Positions 15,438 to 24,193 are shown, counted from the stretch's first letter. The stretch: DNA of 64,000 nt from an uncultured Succiniclasticum sp. (GCA_900544275.1 UQUU01000003.1:124001-188000); one strand, 5' to 3'. Translations and numbers: made by a program. Notes: a model not told the origin generated them from the letters alone.

Positions 15438-15623
15438 CACAAAATCGTCAAACACTTGTCAGAAAGACATGCTATAGTTATGTTTACCAATTAGGTAGGA
15501 ATCGAGAGCAACGCAATGGTTTGTGTTTAAAACGCAAAGCCATATTTGCGTTTTGAGTCAGAGCGACAGAGGCAGGCCTGTTTCCCCAAGGGGAAATATT
15601 TTAAGAAAGTCTGATGGTAAGAG
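15438..15623 (+). other. Structured leader of unknown type before the M23 peptidase gene
   Basis: The gap holds a hairpin AAAACGCAAA / TTTGCGTTTT at about 15528-15554 and a second one, TTTCCCC / GGGGAAA, at about 15582-15597, shortly before the start at 15624. The GACGCAAAGCC-like element recalls c-di-GMP riboswitches, but the rest of that aptamer is absent, so no riboswitch is called. Confidence 0.3.
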
Positions 15624-16598
15624 ATGGAAGAAAAAGGAATTTGGAATAAGGTAAAAGGGATGATTCCATCCGATATTTTATTTGTATTGCCGAATAAAGA
15701 TGGTGAAAATCATATCTATTCAATAAATCGCAAAAAATTTATGGTATTGACCGGAGTCACGCTCTTTTGTGCTGTACTCTTAGTAGGACTGGCCGGTTTT
15801 TACGGCTGGCAGTATCATCATATGGCAGCTGACAGGGTCGCTTATCAGGAATATCTGGCGCATAAAACAGAACAGAACGCCAAGCTTCAATCCTTGCTGG
15901 ATGATAATGAAAAGATGCTGCGTGATATGAGTGAGATCCATACCCTGGAAACAAAATTGCGGCGCGCTGTCATCCAAAATGGAGGGGACAAAGAGTTTAC
16001 CAGTAACATTGACGCGGTGGGAGCAACAGAGGGCGCCCGGTCTACCGATCCCGGATATAGCGGTAAGGGCGGTCCCGGGGCGGATATCAGTATGCTGGAG
16101 GTTGTTGCTGCGCAAGATAAAAACCTGGCTGCCCAAATAGATGGGCAAAAGAAAAAAATGAACGAGCTCTTGTCCATTTTAGAAGGCCGTCACAACCGCA
16201 GGTCTATTTTGCCGGACTTATGGCCTACGCAAGGCGGCTCCATCAGCTCTCCCTATGGGATACGGATGAACCCTATTAACGGGGGAGGGGAATGGCATAC
16301 CGGTGTAGATATTGCCACTGATTTTGGTTCACCTGTGTATGCCGCGGCTATGGGCACGGTTGAAATGGCGCGTTGGAATGGGGGCTATGGACAATATATA
16401 AAAATTGCCCACGGTAATGGCTACGAAAGCGCATACGGACATTTGAGCGGTATTGCGGTAGCTCCCGGGCAGACGGTGCGTAAAGGGGAGATTATAGGGT
16501 TTGTGGGAAGTACAGGCTATAGTACCGGCCCGCATCTTCATTTTGAAATCTTTGTCGATGGGGAAAATATAGATCCCTTATATATGTTAAAGCAATAA
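15624..16598 (+). CDS. Membrane-anchored M23 (LytM) metallopeptidase
   Basis: A 324-residue protein. A cytoplasmic N-terminus (about 1-35) is followed by one membrane helix (about 37-60), a coiled coil (about 70-110), a low-complexity linker and a C-terminal LytM domain from about 205. The zinc-site motifs are intact: GEWHTGVDIATDFG (H and D) and the later GPHLHFEIF (HxH). It would cut peptidoglycan cross-bridges or stems, or act as an amidase activator if inactive; the ligands suggest activity. This layout (helix, coiled coil, M23) is common for septal or growth hydrolases in Firmicutes. A strong terminator follows. Confidence 0.9.
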   Translation: MEEKGIWNKVKGMIPSDILFVLPNKDGENHIYSINRKKFMVLTGVTLFCAVLLVGLAGFYGWQYHHMAADRVAYQEYLAHKTEQNAKLQSLLDDNEKMLRDMSEIHTLETKLRRAVIQNGGDKEFTSNIDAVGATEGARSTDPGYSGKGGPGADISMLEVVAAQDKNLAAQIDGQKKKMNELLSILEGRHNRRSILPDLWPTQGGSISSPYGIRMNPINGGGEWHTGVDIATDFGSPVYAAAMGTVEMARWNGGYGQYIKIAHGNGYESAYGHLSGIAVAPGQTVRKGEIIGFVGSTGYSTGPHLHFEIFVDGENIDPLYMLKQ

Positions 16599-16606
16599 TT
16601 TTAGGC

Positions 16607-16638
16607 AGCGCGGCAGTAATTCTGCCGCGCTTTTTTAT
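16607..16638 (+). terminator. Terminator after the M23 peptidase gene
   Basis: AGCGCGGCAG (16607-16616) pairs with CTGCCGCGCT (16622-16631) and is followed by TTTTTT. Confidence 0.92.
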
Positions 16639-16748
16639 ATCATATTGTAATTTTGCAGAGTATATCGGCCTCTGATCTATTAAGGAAAGGTTTTGCAGGG
16701 GTTTTATTTCCGGTTTCAAACAATAGGTTAACTGATGTAAAAAATAAG

Positions 16749-16793
16749 TTGACTAAAGAACGCATGTTAACTATAATAAAAACAGTGTTAACA
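16749..16793 (+). promoter_or_regulatory. bioB promoter overlapped by a BirA-type operator
   Basis: TTGACT (16749-16754) and TATAAT (16772-16777) are spaced by 17 bases. The palindrome TGTTAAC (16765-16771), 15 bases, GTTAACA (16787-16793) encloses the -10 box. BirA biotin operators are GTTAAC-like half-sites about 15 bases apart, so binding of biotinyl-AMP-loaded BirA would block the promoter. An extra GGTTAAC lies at 16726-16732. Confidence 0.8.
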
Positions 16794-16840
16794 GAGAAGC
16801 GACGGTTTGCCGCAATATAAAATGGAGAGGATAGACTGGT

Positions 16841-17887
16841 ATGAACATGTCGATTGCAGAATTAACAGATAAAATTATCAATGAAGGGTATCGTCTTACA
16901 CGGGATAATCTGGATAAAGATTTATTTCTAAAGGGCGACCTGGATGTTTTATTGGATTGCGCAGGTCAAATCCAGAAACGGTATTGCGGTAACTTAGTGG
17001 ACTTATGTTCGATTATTAACGGGCGGAGCGGACGCTGCAGTGAAAATTGCAAATACTGCGCCCAGGCTGCCTGCAATCACACGGGCATTGATGAGTATCC
17101 GTTTTTAGAAAAGGAAGAAATTTTCGATGCTGCTAAAGCGCACCAGGAAGCCGGTGTAAACCGCTTTGCCATTGTGACGGCGACCCGCGCGCTCAAAGGT
17201 AAAGACTTTGACAAATCTATTGAGGCCTATAAATATATGCATGAAAATCTGGATATAAAACTCTGTGCTTCCATGGGTCTGCTTGATGAGGAACAGTTCC
17301 ATCGTTTAAAAGAAGCGGGTGTAAGCAATTATCATAACAACATAGAAACATCCCGGCGTAATTTCCCCAATGTTTGTACGACACATACATTTGATGATAA
17401 AGTTCGTACCATCAAAGCGGCACAAAAAGCAGGTCTGTTTGTTTGTTCCGGCGGCATCATCGGCATGGGAGAAAATTGGGACGATCGTTTTGACATGGCC
17501 ATAACGTTAGCTGAGTTAAACATTCAGTCGATCCCAATTAATGCGTTGACACCGATAAAAGGCACTCCCATGGGAGATATGCCGCAAATTTCCGCAGAGG
17601 ATATAGAACGTACTATCGCTATCTTCCGGTTTATCAATCCGACTGCGCACATTCGCCTGGCTGCGGGACGTGGGAATTTGCCTGATTCAGGGGCGACCGT
17701 GTTTGGCCGGGGTGTTTCTGCCATGATTACCGGCAATATGCTGACTACGGCAGGAGCGGCTACGATTACCACGGATTTGGCAATGTTGAAGAAACTGGGC
17801 CTTACCAATAAAGAAGAAAAGGCTGCTATCCCTTCTGACTGTAAAATTGCTGTTGCTCCTGTTGTGAAAGAAACAGTACAGGCCTGA
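16841..17887 (+). CDS. bioB: Biotin synthase
   Basis: A 348-residue radical SAM enzyme inserting sulfur into dethiobiotin. The cluster motif CSENCKYCAQ lies near residue 67, and NGRSGRC before it is typical of BioB. Later conserved motifs are present (NHNIETS-like YHNNIETSRRNFPNV, GIIGMGE, and RLAAGRGNLPD). The Arg and Cys residues that hold the auxiliary [2Fe-2S] cluster (ICSG-like FVCSGG and the RLAAGR Arg) are visible. No other bio gene is adjacent, so BioB is expressed alone under the BirA-type operator. ATG 16841 follows GGAGAGG. Confidence 0.95.
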   Translation: MNMSIAELTDKIINEGYRLTRDNLDKDLFLKGDLDVLLDCAGQIQKRYCGNLVDLCSIINGRSGRCSENCKYCAQAACNHTGIDEYPFLEKEEIFDAAKAHQEAGVNRFAIVTATRALKGKDFDKSIEAYKYMHENLDIKLCASMGLLDEEQFHRLKEAGVSNYHNNIETSRRNFPNVCTTHTFDDKVRTIKAAQKAGLFVCSGGIIGMGENWDDRFDMAITLAELNIQSIPINALTPIKGTPMGDMPQISAEDIERTIAIFRFINPTAHIRLAAGRGNLPDSGATVFGRGVSAMITGNMLTTAGAATITTDLAMLKKLGLTNKEEKAAIPSDCKIAVAPVVKETVQA

Positions 17888-18063
17888 AATAAGATGTGCT
17901 TGTGATCTCCCGATTCATGTTATAATGGATAAAGATAATTTGTAAGATAGCAGGTTATTGAGTTTTCCAGATCGGAAGTGCTGCTTTGGCAAGTTGTATT
18001 GAAAGAGTAATGCAAATTTTAAGCAGCTGCGGCAGAAACGGGATTTATTCGTAGGGGAGATAT

Positions 18064-19365
18064 ATGGTACAGGCAATAATTAATGGACGTCTCGTGTTGG
18101 AAAACAAGGTGCTGGAAGGATGCGCCTTGCTTTTTGATACAAAGATCAGTGGGATTGTTTCACGTGAAACAATTGATCGTATTGGCGAAACGACTTGTTG
18201 TTGGAAGGGGAAACCGGTCCAACTGGTTGATGCGCAAAACGCGTATGTGTCACCCGGATTTATTAATCTGCATATTCATGGATGTGCAGGGGTCGATACA
18301 ATGGACACAGAGGAAGATACACTACGTAAAATGAGTTATTTTCAAGCGCAGACAGGGGTAACTTCTTTTCTTCCGACAACAATGACTGCCGATTGGCCTG
18401 CGGTGTATCGGGCTTTGGAAAGAATCAGGCATGAAATGGCCGTGCTTAAAAAGTACAGAAGCTCTGATCGGTCAACAGACGCAAAAGAGGATAATACAGG
18501 GACTTTTCAGACGGCACACGAGTCGACGGACTCTCCGTATTCTGACAGGGAATTTGTGGGAGCCAAGATTCTGGGTGCATATTTGGAAGGCCCTTTTATT
18601 AATGCGGCTTTTAAAGGGGCTCAGAAAGCTGAGGCTGTTGTTCCGGCGGATTTCGAAAAAATCGCTGCGTATGCAGATGTAATTAAGGCAGTCGTTATAG
18701 CCCCGGAAACATTAAAAGACGATGAAAAGCGGCTGACCGCTTTTTTAAATCAGTGCCGGGCCTGTGGCATAATCGTATCGCTGGGGCATAGCGCTGCAAC
18801 TTATGAAGAGTCAATCCGGACAATCAAGCAAGGCGCGAAGCATGTGACGCATTTATTCAATGCCATGTCAGGTATTCATCATCGGGCGCCGGGACTGGCC
18901 GGTGCGGCGTTACAAACAGATACGGTTTGTGAATTAATTGCAGATAACATTCATGTTCACCCGGCTATGCAGCAGTTGATTTATAAACTAAAAGGCGCTG
19001 CCAACCTGGAATTAATAACAGACTCTTTACGTGCCTGCGGTATGCCGGATGGAATTTCCGAATTGGGCGGTCAGACTGTATACGTAAAGAACGGTGTAGC
19101 GCGTTTAAAAAATGATGTGTTAGCCGGAAGTACAATTACATTGAATCAGGCGATGGCAAATTTTCAAAAAAATACGGGCGCTCCTGTCCCTGAGGTTGTG
19201 CAGATGGTAACAGGAAATCAGGCCCAGGAACTGGGGCTGTTTGAAAAAATCGGCAGTCTTCGTCCCGGTGCAGCGGCTGACATCACTATCTTTAATGATG
19301 ATTTTACGATTCTCAAGACTTTTGTAGAGGGAAATTTAGTTTACAAAAATTCTGCTGTCGAGTAA
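18064..19365 (+). CDS. nagA: N-acetylglucosamine-6-phosphate deacetylase
   Basis: A 433-residue amidohydrolase of the NagA family. Motifs in order: the metal-site PGFINLHIHG (near 67), LEGPFI near 178 with the catalytic-site Glu, SLGHSAA (near 240), HLFNAMSGIHHRAPG (near 262), and TDSLRACG (near 320) with the catalytic Asp. The length is about 45 residues above typical NagA because of a polar insert near residues 125-165 (YRSSDRSTDAKEDNTG region). It converts GlcNAc-6-P to GlcN-6-P for wall recycling or catabolism. No nagB is adjacent. A perfect parS-like site lies within its 5' part (18156-18171). ATG 18064 follows AGGGGAGA. Confidence 0.93.
   Translation: MVQAIINGRLVLENKVLEGCALLFDTKISGIVSRETIDRIGETTCCWKGKPVQLVDAQNAYVSPGFINLHIHGCAGVDTMDTEEDTLRKMSYFQAQTGVTSFLPTTMTADWPAVYRALERIRHEMAVLKKYRSSDRSTDAKEDNTGTFQTAHESTDSPYSDREFVGAKILGAYLEGPFINAAFKGAQKAEAVVPADFEKIAAYADVIKAVVIAPETLKDDEKRLTAFLNQCRACGIIVSLGHSAATYEESIRTIKQGAKHVTHLFNAMSGIHHRAPGLAGAALQTDTVCELIADNIHVHPAMQQLIYKLKGAANLELITDSLRACGMPDGISELGGQTVYVKNGVARLKNDVLAGSTITLNQAMANFQKNTGAPVPEVVQMVTGNQAQELGLFEKIGSLRPGAAADITIFNDDFTILKTFVEGNLVYKNSAVE
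18156..18171. promoter_or_regulatory. parS: Chromosomal parS site (ParB/Spo0J binding)
   Basis: The 16-mer TGTTTCACGTGAAACA is a perfect palindrome and equals the bacterial parS consensus (TGTTNCACGTGAAACA). It lies in the nagA reading frame, coding for VSRET. In Firmicutes such sites cluster in the origin-proximal part of the chromosome, often inside genes. It was the only copy found in this window. Confidence 0.88.
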
Positions 19366-19512
19366 AATATAGAGCGGCAGTCGGGCAATAAAAATTGTGT
19401 TTTTCCGGCTTATAAATCGTTGTATTCTATTTGTGGTTTTACCATGTTCCTGGCTTGTCGCATTATATGCCCATTTGTGGTGTCATTGGGCGGGGAAGAA
19501 TGAGGGAGAGCT

Positions 19513-21000
19513 ATGCTGTTTTGCGATATCATCAAAAACCATCCATCTGAAAAAAACGTCTTTATTTTTAAGGATAAGACAACTACATATGGAGAGTTCC
19601 GTAAAAAAGTGAACCGGTGGAGCGTATTTCTGCAAGAGCAAGGGGTCAAAAAGGGAGACCGTGTAGGGTTGTTTAGCAAAAACTCCCCGGAATTTGTCTC
19701 TGCTTATTTTGCTATTGTCAATATTGGGGCCATTGTAGTCCCCTTTAATTTTCAGCTGATTGCGCCGGAAATCGCCTATATTGTTAAAGATACCGAAATG
19801 AAGATACTTTTGACGAGAAATAAATTGGATGTAGACCGGGCTTTGTTGGAATTAGGTTGGGAAGTGCCTTTAAAGCAGTTTACTTTTGAGGAAATGGTTC
19901 CGTCGTCAGAGGAAGATCCGGCTTTGCCGGAAATGGACGAAAATGACCCGGCGGCGATAATATATACATCAGGAACAACGGGCCGCCCCAAGGGGGCTAT
20001 GTTAAGTCAAAAAAACCTGTTGCATAATACAGATGACTTTGCTGCGGTAGTAGGAGTCAAGCCTGATGATATCGCATTATGTGTTCTTCCGATGTATCAC
20101 TGTTTTGGTTGGATTTGTTCCGTCATGGCTAATCTTCGACATGGGTCAACACTGGTAATTCAGGAAACATATATTTTTAATGACGCGATGTTGTTGATAA
20201 AAAAACATAGTGTCAACACGATCTGTGGTGTTCCTACCATGTTCCAGCTATTTGTTAAAGGCGCAGAACCGGGAGAACTGGAGGGTTTCCGCTATTTTGT
20301 CAGTGGGGGCGCCGCTTTGCCGAGAATTTTGTATGATGCGTTTGCCCGTAAATTCGGACAACATGTACAAGAGGGCTACGGACTTTCGGAAGCAACACCT
20401 GTGACCACGTTTAATCCTACGCACAAGACAAAACAGGGTTCTATTGGTTTGCCGATACCTCATGTAGAGGTTAAGCTGGTAGATGAAAATTTTAATGAAG
20501 TGGCTGTTGGTGAAGTTGGCGAACTTTGCGTGAAAGGGCCAAATGTGATGTTGGGGTATTGGCGCCGCCCTAAAGAAACGGCGTATGCCTTGAGAAATGA
20601 TTGGCTTCACACAGAAGATCTGGCGATTAGAGATGAGGAAGGTTACATCTTTATTGTCGATCGTTTAAAGGATATGATTATCAGCAGCGGGGAAAATGTG
20701 TATCCTCGTGAAATTGAAGAGGTCCTCGCCGCGCATCCGGATATCAAGGAAGCGGCAGTAGTAGGCATTCCTGATAAATTGCGCGGGCAGGCGATTTGCG
20801 CCTACGTGGTGAGGGAAGATGGTGGTACCGCAGATAAGCGTATGCTTCGTAAATATCTTCTTTCAAAAGTTGCTCCGTATAAAGTGCCGAAAGAATTTGT
20901 CTTTTGCGAGCAACTACCCCGCAATAATACCGGAAAGGTGTTAAAAAGTGTGTTGCGGGAAAAAGCCATAGTTGATTTGGTTAATCGAAAACGAGTGTGA
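19513..21000 (+). CDS. AMP-forming acyl-CoA ligase (FadD/long-chain type)
   Basis: A 495-residue ANL-superfamily adenylating enzyme. The P-loop-like AMP motif IIYTSGTTGRPKGAMLS lies near 157, LPMYHCFGW near 195, YGLSEATPVTTFN near 295, the TEDLA hinge region near 370 and the catalytic Lys in PRNNTGKVLK near 480. It activates a carboxylic acid as the acyl-adenylate and then the CoA thioester; long-chain or aromatic substrates are likely, but the acid cannot be fixed. It is a single-gene unit between nagA and the convergent kor operon. ATG 19513 follows AGGGAGAG. Confidence 0.88.
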   Translation: MLFCDIIKNHPSEKNVFIFKDKTTTYGEFRKKVNRWSVFLQEQGVKKGDRVGLFSKNSPEFVSAYFAIVNIGAIVVPFNFQLIAPEIAYIVKDTEMKILLTRNKLDVDRALLELGWEVPLKQFTFEEMVPSSEEDPALPEMDENDPAAIIYTSGTTGRPKGAMLSQKNLLHNTDDFAAVVGVKPDDIALCVLPMYHCFGWICSVMANLRHGSTLVIQETYIFNDAMLLIKKHSVNTICGVPTMFQLFVKGAEPGELEGFRYFVSGGAALPRILYDAFARKFGQHVQEGYGLSEATPVTTFNPTHKTKQGSIGLPIPHVEVKLVDENFNEVAVGEVGELCVKGPNVMLGYWRRPKETAYALRNDWLHTEDLAIRDEEGYIFIVDRLKDMIISSGENVYPREIEEVLAAHPDIKEAAVVGIPDKLRGQAICAYVVREDGGTADKRMLRKYLLSKVAPYKVPKEFVFCEQLPRNNTGKVLKSVLREKAIVDLVNRKRV

Positions 21001-21037
21001 TAAATTTTGGTTGAATGGCAATAATCAACGGTTACTT

Positions 21038-21073
21038 AAAAGCGGCATTGATTTCTATCGGATGCCGCTTTTT
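21038..21073 (+). terminator. Terminator of the acyl-CoA ligase gene
   Basis: AAAAGCGGCAT (21038-21048) pairs with ATGCCGCTTTT (21062-21072) across 13 bases. Confidence 0.88.
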
Positions 21074-21112
21074 GACTGCACAAAAGCCTAAATATATCTT
21101 TTTGTATAGCTC

Positions 21113-21165
21113 AAAAGAGACCCTAACAGAGTTAAACCGTGATTTACTTCTGTTGGGTCTCTTTT
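21113..21165 (-). terminator. Terminator of the kor operon
   Basis: AAAAGAGACCC plus AACAGA pairs with TCTGTT plus GGTCTCTTTT (21113-21165, one bulge), forming a long stem that ends the minus-strand operon. Confidence 0.85.
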
Positions 21166-21228
21166 AAGGACAAGCAATTCAAATTTTAGATACGTTTATC
21201 ATTATATCTGTCTGCACGGGAAAACATT

Positions 21229-21762
21229 TCACCGATTGGTGATTAACTGTTTCCCTGCTTCCAGCGCTTTTTTATTGGCATCTTCCGTTCCTTTGGGAAC
21301 GCGGCTCAGAACCGCTTTTTCCAACGCCTCGTCAGAGACGCAGTGGGTCAAAGCTACGATAGCGCCTAAGGCTACAATATTGGCAAATAAGGCTTTGCCG
21401 CAAACAGAAGTGGCCGTATGCGTGATGGGCAGATCGATGCGTTCTTTGTAAACTCCCGGAACATCTTTTACAAACAGGCTGTCCGTCACTACAATACTAT
21501 CTTTGCTGCAATCGCTTGTATATTTATTGGCGGCTTCCTGGCTCATCGTAAGCAGGACATCGGGGCAGACCACACGCCCAAAGCGAATGGGTTCGTCCGA
21601 AATAATCGCTTCCGCTTTTGAGGAACCGCCGCGTGCTTCCGGTCCGTAGGACTGGGACTGTACAGCTTCTTTTCCATCTAAGATGGCAGCTTCCGCCAGA
21701 ATAATACCGGCCGTGATCAAACCTTGTCCACCGGTACCGGAGAAACGGAAATTATGTTTCAT
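21229..21762 (-). CDS. korC: 2-oxoacid:ferredoxin oxidoreductase, gamma subunit
   Basis: A 177-residue gamma subunit. GTGGQGLITAGIILAEAA near residue 7 is the family hallmark, and YGPEARGG with SKAEAIIS follows. It pairs with the alpha subunit to complete the CoA-side catalytic core that oxidises 2-oxoglutarate or a related 2-oxoacid to the acyl-CoA, giving electrons to ferredoxin. ATG 21762 is used because AAGGGGG lies 8 bases before it; it begins 2 bases after the korB stop. It is the last gene of the korDABC operon. Confidence 0.9.
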   Translation of the reverse strand: MKHNFRFSGTGGQGLITAGIILAEAAILDGKEAVQSQSYGPEARGGSSKAEAIISDEPIRFGRVVCPDVLLTMSQEAANKYTSDCSKDSIVVTDSLFVKDVPGVYKERIDLPITHTATSVCGKALFANIVALGAIVALTHCVSDEALEKAVLSRVPKGTEDANKKALEAGKQLITNR

Positions 21763-21764
21763 GA

Positions 21765-22607
21765 TCACATACCCCCTTGCGCGCGTTTGATAATTTCATC
21801 ATAAGCTTCGGTATATTCCTGTACCTCATTCGTTTCATACAGTACACCGATGGGGAATTTACCGTCCGCTATGGCTGCCGCTTTTTGTGCTTCGTCCATT
21901 TTATCCCAGGCGGATTTCATCACGCCGTGGTCTCTTTGCCAGGCGATCATCTTGCCCGCAGTTCCGGCCTTGTTCTGACGGCCATAATTGATGGGACAGG
22001 CTGTTACACACTCAATGATGGAAAAACCTTTATGCGCGATACCTTTCGCGATCATGTCTACCATCAGCGGTACATGGAAAGTTGTAGCCCGGGCACAGAA
22101 AGTTGCGCCGGCGGCTTTGGCCAGTTCTAACAGATTAAAAGCGGGCTCGATCGTCAAATAGGGGGCTGTCGTAGCCTTTGCGCCTTTTGGTGTCATAGGG
22201 GAATATTGCCCGCCTGTCATACCGTAGATGCTGTTATTGTAGACGACCAACGTGAGGTCAATGTTGCGGCGCGCGGCGTGGATCAAGTGGTTGCCGCCAA
22301 TTGCAGTGCAGTCACCGTCACCGCTGGCGATAATAACGTTTAACGCCGGATTGGCCATTTTTAATCCGCTGGCAATGGGAAGCGCCCGTCCATGCAGCGT
22401 ATTTCCCGTATTAAAATCAAGATAACCGGAAGAACGGCTGGAGCAGCCGATGCCCGAAATAAAGGCCACATTATTTTTGTCCAGCCCCTGCTTGTCGATG
22501 GCTTTTACGATCGCACCGGTGATAATCCCGTTGCCGCAGCCCGGGCACCAGATATGAGGCAGTCGGCCAAGGCGAAAATATTTTTCTACCAATTGTTCCA
22601 TTACCAT
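21765..22607 (-). CDS. korB: 2-oxoacid:ferredoxin oxidoreductase, beta subunit (TPP-binding)
   Basis: A 280-residue thiamine-diphosphate-binding subunit. The WCPGCGNG motif near 21 supplies Cys ligands of the Fe-S cluster. The TPP/Mg motif GDGDCTAIGGNHLIHAARRN begins near 95, followed by VVYNNSIYGMTGGQ. GIGCSS near 53 and the late Cys in ECVTACPINYG complete the cluster set. With KorA it forms the thiamine-dependent decarboxylating centre. Its start lies 17 bases after the korA stop. Confidence 0.93.
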   Translation of the reverse strand: MVMEQLVEKYFRLGRLPHIWCPGCGNGIITGAIVKAIDKQGLDKNNVAFISGIGCSSRSSGYLDFNTGNTLHGRALPIASGLKMANPALNVIIASGDGDCTAIGGNHLIHAARRNIDLTLVVYNNSIYGMTGGQYSPMTPKGAKATTAPYLTIEPAFNLLELAKAAGATFCARATTFHVPLMVDMIAKGIAHKGFSIIECVTACPINYGRQNKAGTAGKMIAWQRDHGVMKSAWDKMDEAQKAAAIADGKFPIGVLYETNEVQEYTEAYDEIIKRAQGGM

Positions 22608-22624
22608 AATGATTCATCCTCCCC

Positions 22625-23767
22625 TTAACGGCCCATAGCCTTTTTAATTTCCGCCAACAGCTGTTGCGGTGTCGCCGAAGAATTATCATATTTGCCGTAC
22701 AAAGATACAGGGCATTTTCCATTGACAACACGTTCTACTTCCAGAACATATTGCCCATAATTTAATTCATGGACCAATATACCCTTAGCTTTTGCAGCGA
22801 TGGCTTTGATCTCTTTTTCCGGGAAGGGCCAGAGGGTGATCGGGCGGAAGAAACCGACTTTTAACCCTTCTTCCCGTGCCAGATCTACTGACTCATAGGC
22901 GGTACGAGCGGCGCCGCCGAAGGCAACTACGACAAATTCCGCGTCATCCATGCGATAGTTTTCGTAGGTAACGATATCATCCAGATTCCGGTACAGTTTG
23001 TCGTGCAGGCGGTTTAAGGCGTTCACTGTGCCGGCAGGTGTGCCCTTGGGGAAGCCGGTTTCGTCATGGATTAAACCGGTGACATGCCAACGGTAGCCGC
23101 TGCCAAAATCTGCCATGGCAGGTACCAGATTATCTGCGGTGGTGCCATAAGCCAGATACTCTTCCGGCGCGCAATTCGGACGCGGCCGATCGACAGTTTC
23201 TATTGTACTGTAATCATCGGGCAGTTCAATTTTTTCACGCATATGTCCCACCACTTCATCCATGAGGATAATGACGGGAACACGATATTTTTCTGCCAGA
23301 TTTACGGCACGTATCGTGAGCCAGAAACATTCCGGTACACTGGACGGTGAAACGGCGATCACCCAGTGGTCCCCGTGCGTACCCCAGCGGGCCATCATCA
23401 CTTCGCCCTGTGAAGGAGAGGTGGGCTGTCCTGTGGCAGGGCCTACACGCTGCACATCTATAATGGTAACGGGAATCTCTGCCGTGCAGGCCAGTCCCAG
23501 CATTTCCTGTTTTAAGGAGAACCCCGGGCCGCTGGTCGCGGTCAATGCCTTTTTGCCGCCCATGGAGGCCCCTACGGCCGTTCCTAAGCCGGCAATTTCA
23601 TCTTCCGTTTGCATAAATTTACCGCCCACCTGAGGCAGACGTTCGGATAATTGTTCCGCAATCTCAGTAGAAGGGGTAATGGGATATCCGCCGTAAAATT
23701 TAACGCCGGCTGCAATGGCGCCTTCTACTACAGCCTGATTACCTTGTAACAGCAGTACTCTGGACAT
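22625..23767 (-). CDS. korA: 2-oxoacid:ferredoxin oxidoreductase, alpha subunit
   Basis: A 380-residue alpha subunit. The pyrimidine-side motif YGGYPITPSTEIAE lies near 25, MQTEDEIAGLGTAVGAS near 52, and TSGPGFSLKQEMLG near 78, all typical of KorA/VorB-type proteins. ATG 23767 starts one base after the korD stop, so the two are coupled. The gene order delta-alpha-beta-gamma is that of 2-oxoglutarate and branched-chain 2-oxoacid oxidoreductases in anaerobes; the substrate is therefore likely but not certainly 2-oxoglutarate. It supplies succinyl-CoA or reduced ferredoxin. Confidence 0.92.
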   Translation of the reverse strand: MSRVLLLQGNQAVVEGAIAAGVKFYGGYPITPSTEIAEQLSERLPQVGGKFMQTEDEIAGLGTAVGASMGGKKALTATSGPGFSLKQEMLGLACTAEIPVTIIDVQRVGPATGQPTSPSQGEVMMARWGTHGDHWVIAVSPSSVPECFWLTIRAVNLAEKYRVPVIILMDEVVGHMREKIELPDDYSTIETVDRPRPNCAPEEYLAYGTTADNLVPAMADFGSGYRWHVTGLIHDETGFPKGTPAGTVNALNRLHDKLYRNLDDIVTYENYRMDDAEFVVVAFGGAARTAYESVDLAREEGLKVGFFRPITLWPFPEKEIKAIAAKAKGILVHELNYGQYVLEVERVVNGKCPVSLYGKYDNSSATPQQLLAEIKKAMGR

Positions 23768-23768
23768 A

Positions 23769-23972
23769 TCATTTTCCCCCCTTAGTTTCTTTTTCCAGGA
23801 AAATTGCGTAGTCAGGGCAGCGCATTTCGCACTGACCACAGGAGATACAGTCTTTTTCTTTGCCTTTCACAATCGCGCATTTTCCAACTTCCGTGACTTC
23901 TAAAACCTGTTTGGGACAGAAGTACACGCAGATACCACAGCCTTTGCAACGTGGCGTTACGAGTTTCAGCAT
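23769..23972 (-). CDS. korD: 2-oxoacid oxidoreductase delta subunit (2[4Fe-4S] ferredoxin)
   Basis: A 67-residue bacterial-type ferredoxin with two Cys clusters, CKGCGICVYFCP and CISCGQCEMRCP. It is the electron-exit subunit and the first gene of the operon. ATG 23972 follows GAGGAGG. The 221-base gap to the divergent TetR gene holds the operon promoter. Confidence 0.92.
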   Translation of the reverse strand: MLKLVTPRCKGCGICVYFCPKQVLEVTEVGKCAIVKGKEKDCISCGQCEMRCPDYAIFLEKETKGGK

Positions 23973-24126
23973 ACAGAAAACCTCCTCTTCATAAACTCCC
24001 TAACAACACCTATACTACATTGAATTATATCGTATCGCTCCACTTTATTAAAGTTGTTTCAAAAAAAGTTACATAAGTTTTCTACGGAATGTCAGCAGCT
24101 TCTTCATTTGTAATCATTCATCGGTT

Positions 24127-24155
24127 TTGCAAAGTTGCTTAAAAAAATATATAAT
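24127..24155 (+). promoter_or_regulatory. Promoter of the TetR-family gene
   Basis: TTGCAA (24127-24132) and TATAAT (24150-24155) with a 17-base spacer lie 39 bases before the start. Because the gene is divergent from korDABC, the regulator may act on this shared region. Confidence 0.6.
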
Positions 24156-24193
24156 ATAACAGTATAAATGTTATAAAAGGCGGAGGGTGCCGT

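Noticed and set aside
15525..15600. Possible c-di-GMP (GEMM) riboswitch before the M23 peptidase gene
   Set aside because: Only a CGCAAAGCC-like piece is present; the second half of the aptamer and the tetraloop receptor are missing.
19397..19612. Open frame overlapping the start of the acyl-CoA ligase gene
   Set aside because: It overlaps a clearly supported gene in another frame and has no ribosome site or family resemblance.
24134..24160. A second minus-strand promoter for korDABC within the TetR promoter
   Set aside because: No -35/-10 pair of acceptable quality could be set out on the minus strand; the korD promoter location is left open.
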